DNA from: DATBHW01 sp046704085
GTDB lineage: Bacteria; Chloroflexota; Ktedonobacteria; Ktedonobacterales; DATBGS01
Direction: 5' to 3'
Assembly (NCBI GenBank): GCA_046704085.1
Contig: JBJKSJ010000038.1
Coordinates: 1 to 64,000 of the forward strand
Length of the DNA: 64,000 bases
A program made the position numbers and the translations under genes. This document shows, piece by piece, positions 7,651-16,560 of the stretch. Below the pieces are notes generated by a model. The model was not told the DNA's origin, searched no databases, and was given only the letters and a program-made list of their open reading frames with translations. Each line of letters starts with the position of its first letter. Within the stretch, counting starts at the first letter, position 1.

Positions 7651-7885
7651 ATGCTTACATTACCTGGGATTCTAGGGATTCTTCCACGCCAGGCCAGGCG
7701 CAGCCTGGCGCGGCCACGCGCCTGAGAATCCCACCCCCTTCCCAAGAATCTCCTCCCGCTGGGTCCACCTGTAAGATCAGCCCTTGCAACGAATATTCCA
7801 GATGGCCTACAGTGTTTGTATGTATCGAAACAGCGAGAACCATCTGATCGAACACGCTCAGAGACAGAAAGGCAAGAGAGCATCC

Positions 7886-8704
7886 ATGACCGATACCACA
7901 GCCCAGGCGCTGCACTCTGGTGGCACGTCTGAGAGCGTGCAGCTTACCCTGCTGGTGAATGGCGCAGCCTATACCGCCGAAGCCGAGCCGATGGCGATTT
8001 TTCACGAAGTGCTGGAGCATACCCTGCCGCCAGATGTGCTGAAAGGGCATCGCATTCGCATCAGCACCCCCAACGGCGACGAGATCTTCCCCGATATGTT
8101 CATTGGCGAGACCTCCGCGCACTTCCAGACGCGCACGTTCCAGGTCGAAGCCAGGCCGCTGAGCGCGCTCGCCGCAGGCACTCAGACCGCAACCTGGACC
8201 AACCTGGGATTCGATCACATTGCCATCACCGTTGCTGATCGCGCCGATGCCAAAATCTTTTTTAGCGAAGCCCTGGGCATGACCGTTGTGCGCGATGATC
8301 GCCACCAGACGGTCTTGACAACCGGGAACACCGCCATTTTTTGCTTTGGCACTGAGGTCGCCCCGCTCTCCGATGGACTGCCCAGTCGCTGGCATCATAT
8401 CGGCTTCGTCGTTGATAACCTGGAGGCCGCCTATCAACACCTCTCGCGCTATGCCGACAAGCGGCGGGCAGAGTGGGGCGAAAACGCCTCTGGCACGCTT
8501 TCCTCCGATTTTATGCTGCTGGAGCGCAACGAACGCTGGTCGCTCTACTGTCATTACCGCAACGGTGATGCCAGATTGATGATCCAGCTTTCTGAGATCA
8601 AGCCAGAGAATCGCGGCTTCGCCCATCCAGAGTATTTCACCGACAAGATGTACGACTATCTCAGCGGGCGCTACGGCGTGCGCTTCGAGGATGAACCATT
8701 GTGA
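7886..8704 (+). CDS. VOC (glyoxalase-like) family protein
   Basis: A 272-residue protein. The C-terminal half begins GFDHIAITVADRADAKIFFSEALGMTVV, a classic beta-alpha-beta entry to a vicinal oxygen chelate (glyoxalase/dioxygenase) domain. A second half follows with RWHHIGFVVDNLEAAYQHL. Putative metal ligands are His in FDHIAI, His in HHIGF and a Glu later. The N-terminal about 95 residues (VQLTLLVNGAAYTAEAEP to RTFQVEAR) look like a separate small beta-rich domain. The substrate cannot be told. I took the ATG at 7886 (AGAGAG upstream); longer in-frame starts have no RBS. The gene ends in a hairpin shared with the convergent oxidoreductase. Confidence 0.75.
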   Translation: MTDTTAQALHSGGTSESVQLTLLVNGAAYTAEAEPMAIFHEVLEHTLPPDVLKGHRIRISTPNGDEIFPDMFIGETSAHFQTRTFQVEARPLSALAAGTQTATWTNLGFDHIAITVADRADAKIFFSEALGMTVVRDDRHQTVLTTGNTAIFCFGTEVAPLSDGLPSRWHHIGFVVDNLEAAYQHLSRYADKRRAEWGENASGTLSSDFMLLERNERWSLYCHYRNGDARLMIQLSEIKPENRGFAHPEYFTDKMYDYLSGRYGVRFEDEPL

Positions 8705-8754
8705 GCAGATGAGGGCCAGGATTGCTGCGTAGCGATCCTGGCCCTCATCTGCTC
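8703..8754. terminator. Bidirectional terminator, 20-bp perfect stem
   Basis: The arms 8703-8722 and 8735-8754 are perfect reverse complements with a 12-nt loop. The hairpin spans both stop codons of the convergent pair (TGA ending at 8704, and TCA at 8753-8755 read on the other strand). Confidence 0.8.
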
Positions 8755-9820
8755 AGTCCAGACGCACCACCTCGCCCGACTGCGCGCTCTGGCGCGCCGC
8801 CTCGATCACCCGCAAGCTTGCCACCGCATCGGCGGGATCGACCGGCGGCGGCCCGCCCCTGGTGAGCGCGTCGTAAAGCGCCTGGTAAAACTGCTCGTAG
8901 CAGCCGGGAAGCGTCTCAACCGGGCCATCCAGGTGCAGCGCGCCCAGCGTCGTCGAGAGATGCCCCCAGGCCGAGCGGGCTTCTGTGCCCCAGCCCGGCT
9001 TTCCTGGCCGCTCGCCCTGGCGCAGCGCCTCCTCCTGGGGGTCCAGCCCATACTTCTCAAACGCTCCCTGCAATCCGCGCAGATGAAAGCGCGGCCCCAG
9101 AATGCGCGCAACCGCCGTAGCATACAGTCGGGAGCGCACGCCATTCTGATGGGTGAGATTGACGAACACCACATCATCAACCGTTGCGCCTGCCCGGCGC
9201 GCCTCTACTTCGGCATAGACACGCTCCGCCGGACCAAACAAGACCAATGCCTGATCGATCAGATGCGCCCCCAGATCATAGAGGAGGCCGCCACCTTCCT
9301 CGACTTTTTCGCGCCACGCATCTGGACTGGGCGCGGGACGATAGCGATCAAAATGCGACTCATAGCTGAAGACATCGCCCAGCAGCCGCTGGTCGAGCAG
9401 CCGCCGAACGGTGAGAAAATCGCCATCCCAGCGGCGGTTTTGATAGACCGTCAGGATGCGTTTCCGCTCGTGCGCCAGCGCGATCAGCGCCTCTACATCG
9501 GCGGAGGCCAGCGCCGCCGGCTTGTCAATGACCACATGCTTGCCAGCATTGAGCGCCGAGCGGGCAAATGGCGCGTGGGTGAGGTTGGGCGAGGCTATCA
9601 CCACCACATCAATCGCCTGATCGGCAAAAAGCGCCTCGGCGTTATCCAATAAGTCGGCTGCTGGAAAATCCCGCTGCGCCTGAGCGCGGCGCTGTGGGTT
9701 GTTGGTGACAATCGCCGCGACTTCCAGGCCAGGAGTGAAAGCAATCAGCGGCGCGTGAAAAACGGTCCCGGCCAGCCCATAGCCAATAATGCCCACGCGG
9801 AATGGAGATGTTTCGCTCAT
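8753..9820 (-). CDS. Gfo/Idh/MocA family oxidoreductase
   Basis: A 355-residue NAD(P)-dependent dehydrogenase. The Rossmann motif is VGIIGYGLAGTVFHAPLI at residues about 8-25. A conserved EKP-like lysine occurs in KHVVIDKPAALAS, followed by the second-domain motif GGGLLYDLGAHLIDQALVLF with the usual catalytic Asp/His. These enzymes oxidise or reduce sugar, inositol or related hydroxyl groups. The layout is closest to the YdgJ/YvaA-like subgroup. The ATG at 9820 follows GAGGGGGGAAC; longer frames to 9940 lack an RBS. It is monocistronic, divergent from the WD40 operon. Confidence 0.88.
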   Translation of the reverse strand: MSETSPFRVGIIGYGLAGTVFHAPLIAFTPGLEVAAIVTNNPQRRAQAQRDFPAADLLDNAEALFADQAIDVVVIASPNLTHAPFARSALNAGKHVVIDKPAALASADVEALIALAHERKRILTVYQNRRWDGDFLTVRRLLDQRLLGDVFSYESHFDRYRPAPSPDAWREKVEEGGGLLYDLGAHLIDQALVLFGPAERVYAEVEARRAGATVDDVVFVNLTHQNGVRSRLYATAVARILGPRFHLRGLQGAFEKYGLDPQEEALRQGERPGKPGWGTEARSAWGHLSTTLGALHLDGPVETLPGCYEQFYQALYDALTRGGPPPVDPADAVASLRVIEAARQSAQSGEVVRLD

Positions 9821-9933
9821 AGACGTTCCCCCCTCAAGAGATGTTTCTGAAATAAAGCGCCAGTGTCTCCCAAAAGGTAGCATGCCATCTGGCAAAACCG
9901 CAAGAGTGGCAGGGAGCCTGACGAAAGCAAGAC

Positions 9934-9962
9934 TTGACATCAGCCGCTTTGATGCCTATACT
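9934..9962 (+). promoter_or_regulatory. Sigma70-type promoter for the WD40/FAD pair
   Basis: TTGACA (9934-9939), 17-bp spacer, TATACT (9957-9962). The GTG start of the WD40 gene is at 10087, so the leader is about 118 nt. Confidence 0.8.
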
Positions 9963-10086
9963 CAAGTTCGCTATGGCCGAGTACGGCGGCATGGCCTGGC
10001 TCGCATATCATCATATGCAAAAAACCACCCTCCAGGCCACACTCCAGGCGATACGACTCGCTGCCTGGAGCAGAGGAGCGTAAATT

Positions 10087-11184
10087 GTGACATCACCCGA
10101 AGATATGCTATTGACCCGTCGCCAGATGCTGCGTGGGCTGGGAATGGCGGCGCTGACTGTCGGGGCAAGCTCGGTATTGCTCGCGTGTGGCAGTCAAGGG
10201 ACGGCAACGATTATGCCCACACCGACCCCGACGAAACCACCGAAACCGCGCCCAGGCGCGCCGACAATGCTGGTCCGCACGGTCCTGTATAATACCGGGC
10301 CAGCCTATGGCATTGCTTATTCGCACGATAGCAAGTACCTGGCGACGGCTGGCCTGGATAAAAATGTGCGCGTCTGGGACGCGGTAAATGGAGGGCTTGC
10401 GCTCTTCACCCTGTCGGCTCTCGTTGATGCGGCGCTCTGTGTCACCTATTCCCCCGATGGCAATAGAGTTGCCGCCGGGGCAATCCAGCCCTTTATCGAC
10501 ATCTGGGACGCCACCCAGAAGAACGATCAGAGTACCGCCCTGATTACGCTGACCGGCCAGAAGGATCGCATCAACTCGGTCGATTGGTCTCCAGATGGCA
10601 ATCACCTGGCCTCTGCTTCCGATGACCAGACAGTGATGATCTGGGACGCCAGCAAGCAGGGCAATCCACTGGTCACACTGCAAGACAACAACGAGCAGAT
10701 TGCGGTGGCCTGGTCGCCAGATAACAAGCGCGTCGCCTCCGGCTGCGCCGATCATGCGGCCAAAATCTGGGACGCAGTGCAGGGCGGCAAACCGCTCTTC
10801 ACCCTCAGCGAGCATACGGATCGGGTTCGCTCCGTTTCCTGGTCGCCTGACGGCTCAAAGCTGCTCACCGGCTCCGATGATCACTCCCTGAAGGTCTGGG
10901 ATGCCAACAACGGCGGCAAGTCCTTGATGACACTCACCGGCCACACGGCCCGCGTCAGTGCTGTGGGCTGGTCGCCCGATGGCAAATACCTGGCGTCAGG
11001 CTCAGATGATGGCTCAGTGAAACTCTGGGATGCCACTGCTGGGGGCGCAGCCTTGATCACGCTGACGCCCAATGATGCCGCCAACGAATTCGTGCAAGAC
11101 ATCGCCTGGTCGCCAGATAGCCAGGCTATCGCCGCTAGCTATGGCGATGGACGGGTCTGGATATGGGAGTTCGTCCAGGTGTAA
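10087..11184 (+). CDS. WD40-repeat lipoprotein with twin-arginine-like signal
   Basis: A 365-residue protein starting at GTG (GAGGAG eight bases upstream). The N-terminus has TRRQMLRGLGMAALTVGASS followed by lipobox LLAC at about residue 38. This suggests Tat export and lipid anchoring. A Thr/Pro linker (MPTPTPTKPPKPRPG) follows. Six or seven WD40 blades are visible, each with the pattern W-S-P-D-G-x-x-L-A-S-G-S-x-D ... V-W-D-A-x-x-G-G. The last is IWEF. The propeller probably serves as an extracytoplasmic protein-interaction platform. It lies 24 bp before an FAD oxidoreductase gene and is probably cotranscribed with it. Confidence 0.88.
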   Translation: MTSPEDMLLTRRQMLRGLGMAALTVGASSVLLACGSQGTATIMPTPTPTKPPKPRPGAPTMLVRTVLYNTGPAYGIAYSHDSKYLATAGLDKNVRVWDAVNGGLALFTLSALVDAALCVTYSPDGNRVAAGAIQPFIDIWDATQKNDQSTALITLTGQKDRINSVDWSPDGNHLASASDDQTVMIWDASKQGNPLVTLQDNNEQIAVAWSPDNKRVASGCADHAAKIWDAVQGGKPLFTLSEHTDRVRSVSWSPDGSKLLTGSDDHSLKVWDANNGGKSLMTLTGHTARVSAVGWSPDGKYLASGSDDGSVKLWDATAGGAALITLTPNDAANEFVQDIAWSPDSQAIAASYGDGRVWIWEFVQV

Positions 11185-11208
11185 TGGCGCTTTTCTCGGA
11201 GGCAGCGC

Positions 11209-12426
11209 ATGGCCGAATCGGCAGAGGTCGTCATTATTGGCGGCGGCATTATGGGCGCCAGCCTGGCCTTTCATCTCACCCGGCGCGGCGTGCGGGATAT
11301 ACTCATTATTGAAAAGCGCACGCTGGCATCGGGCGCGTCGGGCAAGACCGGCGCGCTCCTGCGCCAGCACTATACCAACATTCCCGAAGCCACGCTGGCC
11401 CACCTGAGCCTGCAAACCTTTCGGCATTGGGATGACGTGGTTGGCGGCGACTGCGGCTTTCTGGGCTGCGGCTTAATCGCCACCGTTGCTACCGGCCCCG
11501 GCTACGAAGCCAACATCGAACTGCTGCGCCGCAATATTGCCATGCAGCAGCAGGTGGGCATCAAGACCGAACTGGCGACGGCAGATCGCCTGCGCGAACT
11601 TCAGCCCTTTGGCAATTTTGATGACCTGACCTTTGCTGCCTATGAGGGGGACAGCGGCGTCGTGGATGCCATCGCCGCCACTCAGGGCATGGCGCGCGCT
11701 GCGCAGCGCGGCGGCGCGCGCATCTGGGAGGGAGTAGAGGTCACGCGCATCCAGCAGCAGGGTGAGCGCGTGGTTGGGGTGGAGACCAGCGCCGAGCCGG
11801 TGGCTGCGCGGGTCGTCGTCTGCGCGGCGGGCGCGTGGTCTGTGCCGCTGCTGCGCGCAGTGGGCGTTCAGGCGCCAATTGAGGCAATTCGCGTGCAGGT
11901 CGCCGTCTTTAATCGCCCGCTCTCTATGCCCTCCGAGGGACATATGGCCTATGTGGATACGTCAGCGAATATCTTCTGCCGCCCCTACGGACCAAACCGC
12001 ACGCTGGTAGGCATCGGCGGGGGCGAGTTTCACGAAACGGTGGACCCCGATCACTACAGCGATGGCAACGACCCGGCCTTTCCGCCGCTCGTCCAGCAGT
12101 ATCTCAGCCGCCGCATGCCGCCGATGCAGGCGGCAACCTATCTCTATGGGCACGCGGGACTCTACGACATGACGCCCGACGCCCACCCTATTCTCGATCA
12201 CGCGCCCGGCCTGGACGGCCTCTATCTGATGCTCGGCTTCAGCGGGGCGGGCTTCAAGAAAGGGCCAGCAGTGGGCCAGTGCATGGCTGAACTCATCACC
12301 GAAGGCCGCGCCACAACGGTTGACCTCACACCGTTCCGCTTCAGCCGCTTCCTCGGCGAAAGCTGGAAGCAGCGCTGGAGCGATACTGAGTATCAGCTCA
12401 GCAGCGACTTCGGCCACCGCTTCTAA
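11209..12426 (+). CDS. FAD-dependent amino-acid / sarcosine-type oxidase (DAO family)
   Basis: A 405-residue flavoprotein. The N-terminal dinucleotide-binding motif VVIIGGGIMGASLAFHL is followed by the DAO-family block GASGKTGALLRQHYTN (the S-G-x-x-x-G-x-x-R region). The C-terminus has GLYLMLGFSGAGFKKGPAVG, the second FAD contact. Length and layout match sarcosine oxidase beta or glycine/D-amino-acid oxidase relatives. The substrate is not predictable. RBS GGAGGC lies just before the ATG. Second gene of the pair driven from 9934. It ends 4 bp before the stop of a convergent gene, with no hairpin between them. Confidence 0.85.
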   Translation: MAESAEVVIIGGGIMGASLAFHLTRRGVRDILIIEKRTLASGASGKTGALLRQHYTNIPEATLAHLSLQTFRHWDDVVGGDCGFLGCGLIATVATGPGYEANIELLRRNIAMQQQVGIKTELATADRLRELQPFGNFDDLTFAAYEGDSGVVDAIAATQGMARAAQRGGARIWEGVEVTRIQQQGERVVGVETSAEPVAARVVVCAAGAWSVPLLRAVGVQAPIEAIRVQVAVFNRPLSMPSEGHMAYVDTSANIFCRPYGPNRTLVGIGGGEFHETVDPDHYSDGNDPAFPPLVQQYLSRRMPPMQAATYLYGHAGLYDMTPDAHPILDHAPGLDGLYLMLGFSGAGFKKGPAVGQCMAELITEGRATTVDLTPFRFSRFLGESWKQRWSDTEYQLSSDFGHRF

Positions 12427-12430
12427 ATAT

Positions 12431-13807
12431 TCAGCCCCCCAGCGACTTCCAGACGGCCAGGACTTGCCAGAGCGCGTCGGACTCGGACTGCCAGCATGGC
12501 TCCGCATAATAACAGCCCACCCAGTTTTTGGTCTGCGCGTGGCTGAAGCTGCTCAGCGACAGAGCCAGCATATAGGAATTGATTCCAGGATCGCGCGAGA
12601 GGACCGAAGCCCACCAGTTAGAGGTCGTCTCCTTATGGTCCGAGGCGTGCCAGTGGACATCGGCCATAATCTGATCGATGGTCATCGCCGGGAATGTGCA
12701 AGAGAAGCCCCCGCAGGGTGGGGTCGTATTTTGCGAGCGATCATAGTCCAGCACCGCCTGACCTACCTTCTGCACCAACGCCGGATCATTGGGGTTGCCG
12801 TGCAGAGCGGTAAAGGCTTCTTTCAACACCCAGATGTTGCCAAACTGATTGCCGTAGCCTAGCTGCCAGAAGTCTGGTCGGTCGCAGTTCGTAATCGCCG
12901 AAAAATAGGTCTGCCCGGCTGGCGGCGGTTCATTGGCGCAATCGCTATAGTTGATGCGCGCCCCAATGTCCTCCGAGTGGGTCCACCAGAGCAGCATCTC
13001 CGGCTCGACACTCGCCCCGTAGCGCGCATCATAGCGCGCTGTGGCAGCCAGCGCATAGGAGAGCATCTGCACCAGACGCGCTTGCTCATCCTGGGGCAAA
13101 GCCTTGACATTCTTTGGCGGGTCAAAACCATACTTGGTGATGTAGTGGTTGAGGTCGGTCGTATTCAGGCCGGGCGGCAGCGTTGGGGCGGCTGTCGGCG
13201 CCTGGGCAAGCTGCGCGCTTCCGGGCTGCGATGTCGTAAACTGCGAGACCGGCGGCTCCAACCCGCCGCGCAGAACGCCGCTCAAGACGACCCCCAGCGA
13301 CAGAGCCGTCAGCACACACGCGAGGACAGCGGCCTGCGCCCGCACTGGCACCCCATGCCTGGCCCGCCAGAGCAGCCCAGGGCGCCTCGGCGCCTGCTTT
13401 CCCAGCTCTGGCTTGCCAGGAATAAGCATCACTGGTTTTCTGGGTGGAAATGGCTGGGAAGCCTCGCGGCGAGCGGGCAATGCAGAAGGGCGGTTGCCCA
13501 TCTGCGCGGGGCTGGCACGCCAGTCAGGAGGCTGTGGACGAGGGGGCGCGGGGAAGCGCGGAGATGGCGGCCCTGCTGGTTCAGCGCCCGCGTTGGCGGG
13601 CCGCTGCCGCGCGGGCGGAGGGGTGGGCGCGCGCGGCGGAAGCAGCCGCTGCTCAGACTCTGTCGAAACCCTTGGGAGGGATGGCAGCGTCAGACGCGGA
13701 TGGGTCATAGGCGGCATGCGCCGGAGCGGCGGAGCCTTATCCTCCGCAGGCGCGCCTTGCTCCGCGCCCGACTCTCGATCACTCGGCCACTCAGCCATGC
13801 GTTCCAC
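12431..13807 (-). CDS. Proline-rich single-TM protein with extracytoplasmic domain
   Basis: A 458-residue protein. Residues 1-150 are Pro/Arg-rich and probably cytoplasmic and disordered. One membrane helix follows (about 155-178). The outer domain (about 200-458) is compact and contains six cysteines. Its features include YALAATARYDARYGASVEPE, LLWWTHSEDIGARINYSDC, a CGGFSCTFPAMT block and WQVLAVWKSLGG at the end. The E-P-E-M-L-L-W-W-T-H-S-E-D segment is loosely reminiscent of lysozyme-like transglycosylase helices, but I would not assign that. Start: GTG at 13807 (GAGAGACAGGAAAC before it); an ATG three codons on is equally possible. Confidence 0.65.
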   Translation of the reverse strand: MERMAEWPSDRESGAEQGAPAEDKAPPLRRMPPMTHPRLTLPSLPRVSTESEQRLLPPRAPTPPPARQRPANAGAEPAGPPSPRFPAPPRPQPPDWRASPAQMGNRPSALPARREASQPFPPRKPVMLIPGKPELGKQAPRRPGLLWRARHGVPVRAQAAVLACVLTALSLGVVLSGVLRGGLEPPVSQFTTSQPGSAQLAQAPTAAPTLPPGLNTTDLNHYITKYGFDPPKNVKALPQDEQARLVQMLSYALAATARYDARYGASVEPEMLLWWTHSEDIGARINYSDCANEPPPAGQTYFSAITNCDRPDFWQLGYGNQFGNIWVLKEAFTALHGNPNDPALVQKVGQAVLDYDRSQNTTPPCGGFSCTFPAMTIDQIMADVHWHASDHKETTSNWWASVLSRDPGINSYMLALSLSSFSHAQTKNWVGCYYAEPCWQSESDALWQVLAVWKSLGG

Positions 13808-13883
13808 GTTTCCTGTCTCTCTGGCCTGTACAAGCTCATGTGCTACAGCACGACTCGATCACGACTCAGCTTATCCCAGGACA

Positions 13884-13912
13884 AGTATAAGCGAGCAGAG
13901 CAAGAAGCACAA
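13884..13912 (-). promoter_or_regulatory. Sigma70-type promoter for the proline-rich protein
   Basis: On the minus strand: TTGTGC (13907-13912), 17 bp, TATACT (13884-13889). The start is at 13807. Confidence 0.55.
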
Positions 13913-13994
13913 GAGCTAGCGCATCAAGCAGGAAAAACGGGCTATGGCATCGCGCTCATGGTCAAGTGGGAACCATGAGTGTTCGAAAGGCTTT

Positions 13995-15059
13995 TTATCC
14001 GGTTGGCATGGTCGAAGCAGTCATCAGACCTTCCAGCGCCATTGCCAGGATATACCCCAGATTGAGAATGGCCCGCAGTTCGCTTACATCGAAGGGCGCC
14101 GCGCGCGCCAGCAAGACGACCCCTTGAAGCTGACCTTTGGAAAGCAAGGGCGCTCCAAGTAAGGCCAGATCATCCTCGCCCAGCAATGTTTCCGTCACCC
14201 GCCCGACAAAGAGCCGTCCTCCCGGCGCATACAAGAGCGGTCGGCGCTTTTGCGCCACCCAGGCGGCTACAGACTGCTGATCGCTCATCTGGATGCGCAA
14301 CTCCGCCAATTGAGAACTCTGTGTCCCCAGCCTGGCAAGCGCTTGCAACTCCTGCGTCGCCGCCCTATAGCTGAAGATGACAGCTTCATCACATGGCGTC
14401 ATCTGCCGCATCGCTGCCACAACAGCCCGCGAAACTTGCGGCACCTCCAGTGTGCTGGTTATTGCCCGCGCCACACCAAGCATGGCGGCCAATTGCTGTG
14501 TCTGCTGGGATACCAGCCCCGTCTGGCGCGCTTTGGAGATCGCCAGAACCACCTGCTCGGCCAAAGCCTGGAGGATTCTGAGCGACTGCTGATCGAACGC
14601 GCCAGGGGCCGGGCTAGCAACGGTGATCGTCCCCAGCAGTTTCTGAGCAGAAAGCAGAGGCACGCAGAGAATTGAGCCGAAGGGCAAAGGGCCACGCCCA
14701 CGAAAGCGCGGATCGCCGGCAGTATTCGTAATCAATACTGGCGCGCGATTCGTGACCACCCAACCAGCGACATCCTCCTGCAAAAGAAAGCGTGTGCGCG
14801 GCAATCCTAAAGCAGACTGCGGCGGAGATGCAATCGGGATGAGTGTTTTATTGTCGGCATCCAACCCGGCAATCCAGCAGTGCTTTGTTCCTAGCAATGT
14901 GGCAATGTTTGCCAGAACGCGCCTGAGAGTCTCGGATAATTCTCTGGTCGCTGCGGCGCCACTTCCGCTCTGCTGATGGGGTTTGGCATCCCGCTGCCTA
15001 TGTCCGCTCGCTGCTTCAGCCCGATGCTGCTCTTCCTGTATCTGCGCTGAGGCACTCAT
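13995..15059 (-). CDS. Tandem GAF-domain protein
   Basis: A 354-residue soluble protein without an output domain. It starts with a polar linker (residues 1-40). GAF domain 1 contains CWIAGLDADNKTLIPIA, then VAGWVVTNRAPVLITNTAGDPRF and GSILCVPLLSAQKLLGTITV. GAF domain 2 contains DEAVIFSYRAATQEL, VAAWVAQKRRPLLYAPGG and GAPLLSKGQLQGVVLLAR. GAF domains bind small ligands or cyclic nucleotides. With no kinase or effector domain it probably acts through a partner. The ATG at 15059 (AAAGGAAG upstream) is preferred over a frame running to 15191. Not in an obvious operon. Confidence 0.8.
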   Translation of the reverse strand: MSASAQIQEEQHRAEAASGHRQRDAKPHQQSGSGAAATRELSETLRRVLANIATLLGTKHCWIAGLDADNKTLIPIASPPQSALGLPRTRFLLQEDVAGWVVTNRAPVLITNTAGDPRFRGRGPLPFGSILCVPLLSAQKLLGTITVASPAPGAFDQQSLRILQALAEQVVLAISKARQTGLVSQQTQQLAAMLGVARAITSTLEVPQVSRAVVAAMRQMTPCDEAVIFSYRAATQELQALARLGTQSSQLAELRIQMSDQQSVAAWVAQKRRPLLYAPGGRLFVGRVTETLLGEDDLALLGAPLLSKGQLQGVVLLARAAPFDVSELRAILNLGYILAMALEGLMTASTMPTG

Positions 15060-15181
15060 CTGTTCTTCCTTTCTCGCCTGTCGCGAACTGACCTGCTCAG
15101 GAGACCTGTACTCAAGAGCGTGGCAGACATAGAGAGGTCGCTCTCTTGCTGGAAGCAAAAAGCATGCCAGATCGCTGATCC

Positions 15182-15231
15182 AGCAAAGCAAGGCAGGCTC
15201 AGGAATCGACTTGAGCCTGCCTTGCTTTGCT
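15182..15231 (-). terminator. 20-bp perfect hairpin after the ROK kinase gene
   Basis: Arms 15182-15201 and 15212-15231 (AGCAAAGCAAGGCAGGCTCA and its complement), 10-nt loop, 34 bp past the stop at 15265. On the minus strand the stem ends TTGCTTTGCT. Confidence 0.75.
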
Positions 15232-15264
15232 TCCTATGCGGTTGGCGCCTGTCGTCGTCTGGTC

Positions 15265-16248
15265 CTACCCAACCCCAACATTCGTCATCGTGGCCGCGCC
15301 AACCATGCCTGCATTGTCTCCCAGGGCGGCGCGCGCGAACTCAACGGCGCGCGCTGGCGGGGGCAGCGCGATCTCTTTGGCGCGTTTGGTAGCATGCTCA
15401 AAGATCAGGTCCATTGCCTCGATGACGCCGCCGCCCAGGATGATCTTCTGTGGGTTATAAAAATTGATGATGCTGGCAAGCCCATAGGCCAGATACTCCG
15501 CCGACTCCTGCGCCACCTGCATCACCAATTCATCTTTCGCATTGTTGATGGCATCCGCAATCACGCCAGAGCGCAGCACTCCCGCGTCTGCCTCCAACTC
15601 TGCTTTAACCACCGAAGGCCGCCCGCGCTTGATCTCTGCCGCAATCGCATAGGTCATCGCCGTGCGCGACGCATATGCCTCCAGGCAGCCGCGCGAGCCG
15701 CAGGGGCAGACGCGCCCGCCAGCCACCACCGTCATATGCCCCAACTCGCCGCCAGTGCCCGATGCTCCCCGATAGAGTTTGCCATCCTGGACAATCCCGC
15801 CGCCAATGCCAGTGCCCACAAACACGCAGACAAAAAGCGGGCAACCTTTGCCTGCCCCATGAAAGAGTTCACCACACGCCGCAGCCTCGACATCATTCGC
15901 CAGTGTCACCGACAGGTTAAACTCTTTCTGTAACCCTTCCCCAAGAGGAAAGTTCTCAAAGGGCAGATTAGGGCTGGCAAGCACCACGCCATGCTTGCGG
16001 TCAAGCTGGCCCGCAGCGCCAATGCCAATGCCAGCAATGGAGCCATTGGAGGCAATCTTTGCCGCGTACAGCGCCTCATGAGTCAGTTCATTCAGCCGAT
16101 CGGCAATGGCCTTCGCGCCGCGCTCAGCATGGGTCTTTTTGCGCGCCGAACCGAGTACCTTGCCGCTTTCCAGGTCCACAACTCCGGCCAGCATCTTTGT
16201 GCCGCCCAGGTCAATACCAATGCCATAGCGATTGTTTTCGTTTGCCAT
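15265..16248 (-). CDS. ROK-family sugar kinase (glucokinase-like)
   Basis: A 327-residue protein. ATP-binding motif GIDLGGTKMLAGVVD lies at residues 11-25. The ROK signature GGELGHMTVVAGGRVCPCGS contains the zinc-binding histidine, and RGCLEAYAS completes the CxCGxxGCxE zinc site. The catalytic Asp is in LANDVEAAA. There is no N-terminal HTH, so it is a kinase rather than a NagC-type repressor. Likely substrate glucose or a similar hexose, cytosolic. AAGGAGG lies just upstream of the ATG. It is divergent from the membrane gene at 16561. Confidence 0.9.
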   Translation of the reverse strand: MANENNRYGIGIDLGGTKMLAGVVDLESGKVLGSARKKTHAERGAKAIADRLNELTHEALYAAKIASNGSIAGIGIGAAGQLDRKHGVVLASPNLPFENFPLGEGLQKEFNLSVTLANDVEAAACGELFHGAGKGCPLFVCVFVGTGIGGGIVQDGKLYRGASGTGGELGHMTVVAGGRVCPCGSRGCLEAYASRTAMTYAIAAEIKRGRPSVVKAELEADAGVLRSGVIADAINNAKDELVMQVAQESAEYLAYGLASIINFYNPQKIILGGGVIEAMDLIFEHATKRAKEIALPPPARAVEFARAALGDNAGMVGAATMTNVGVG

Positions 16249-16346
16249 TACGCCCTCCTTAGAAACCAGGCAGGAAGAGATGCCGCCGATTATCTTTTGC
16301 CAACATCATAACAGGCTGCACAAGCTACAAGCTAGAGACCAGAGGC

Positions 16347-16375
16347 TTGCATTCTTAGACAGAGGAGTGTATGAT
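16347..16375 (+). promoter_or_regulatory. Sigma70-type promoter in the 312-bp divergent gap
   Basis: TTGCAT (16347-16352), 17 bp, TATGAT (16370-16375), reading toward the gene at 16561 with a leader of about 180 nt. Nothing else was recognised between 16249 and 16560. Confidence 0.55.
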
Positions 16376-16560
16376 GCTGGCGCGCAGAACCCGACGGTTG
16401 CAAGCCAGGCCAGATGCTGCTTTTGCTTAGTCCTGCCCTTCCAGAAAGCGTTACAGGAAGCCTTGTTCGCTTATAAACCAGGCGTGCAACCAGGTGCGCT
16501 TTCTGCCATCCACTAAAGAACCGCCAGATGAATCATCGGTGTTCTTGAGAAGGAGGCTAC

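Noticed and set aside
7817..7835. TGTATCGAAACAGC near the VOC gene, looking like the motif
   Set aside because: Only the first half (TGTATCGAAA) matches; the GATGTA half is absent.
7655..8626. Long minus-strand frame of 323 codons
   Set aside because: It mirrors the VOC gene on the plus strand, has no protein-family features, and the plus-strand frame has clear VOC motifs.
13808..13994. Possible small gene between the proline-rich and GAF genes
   Set aside because: Only a promoter-like pair (13884-13912) is visible; no frame with RBS.
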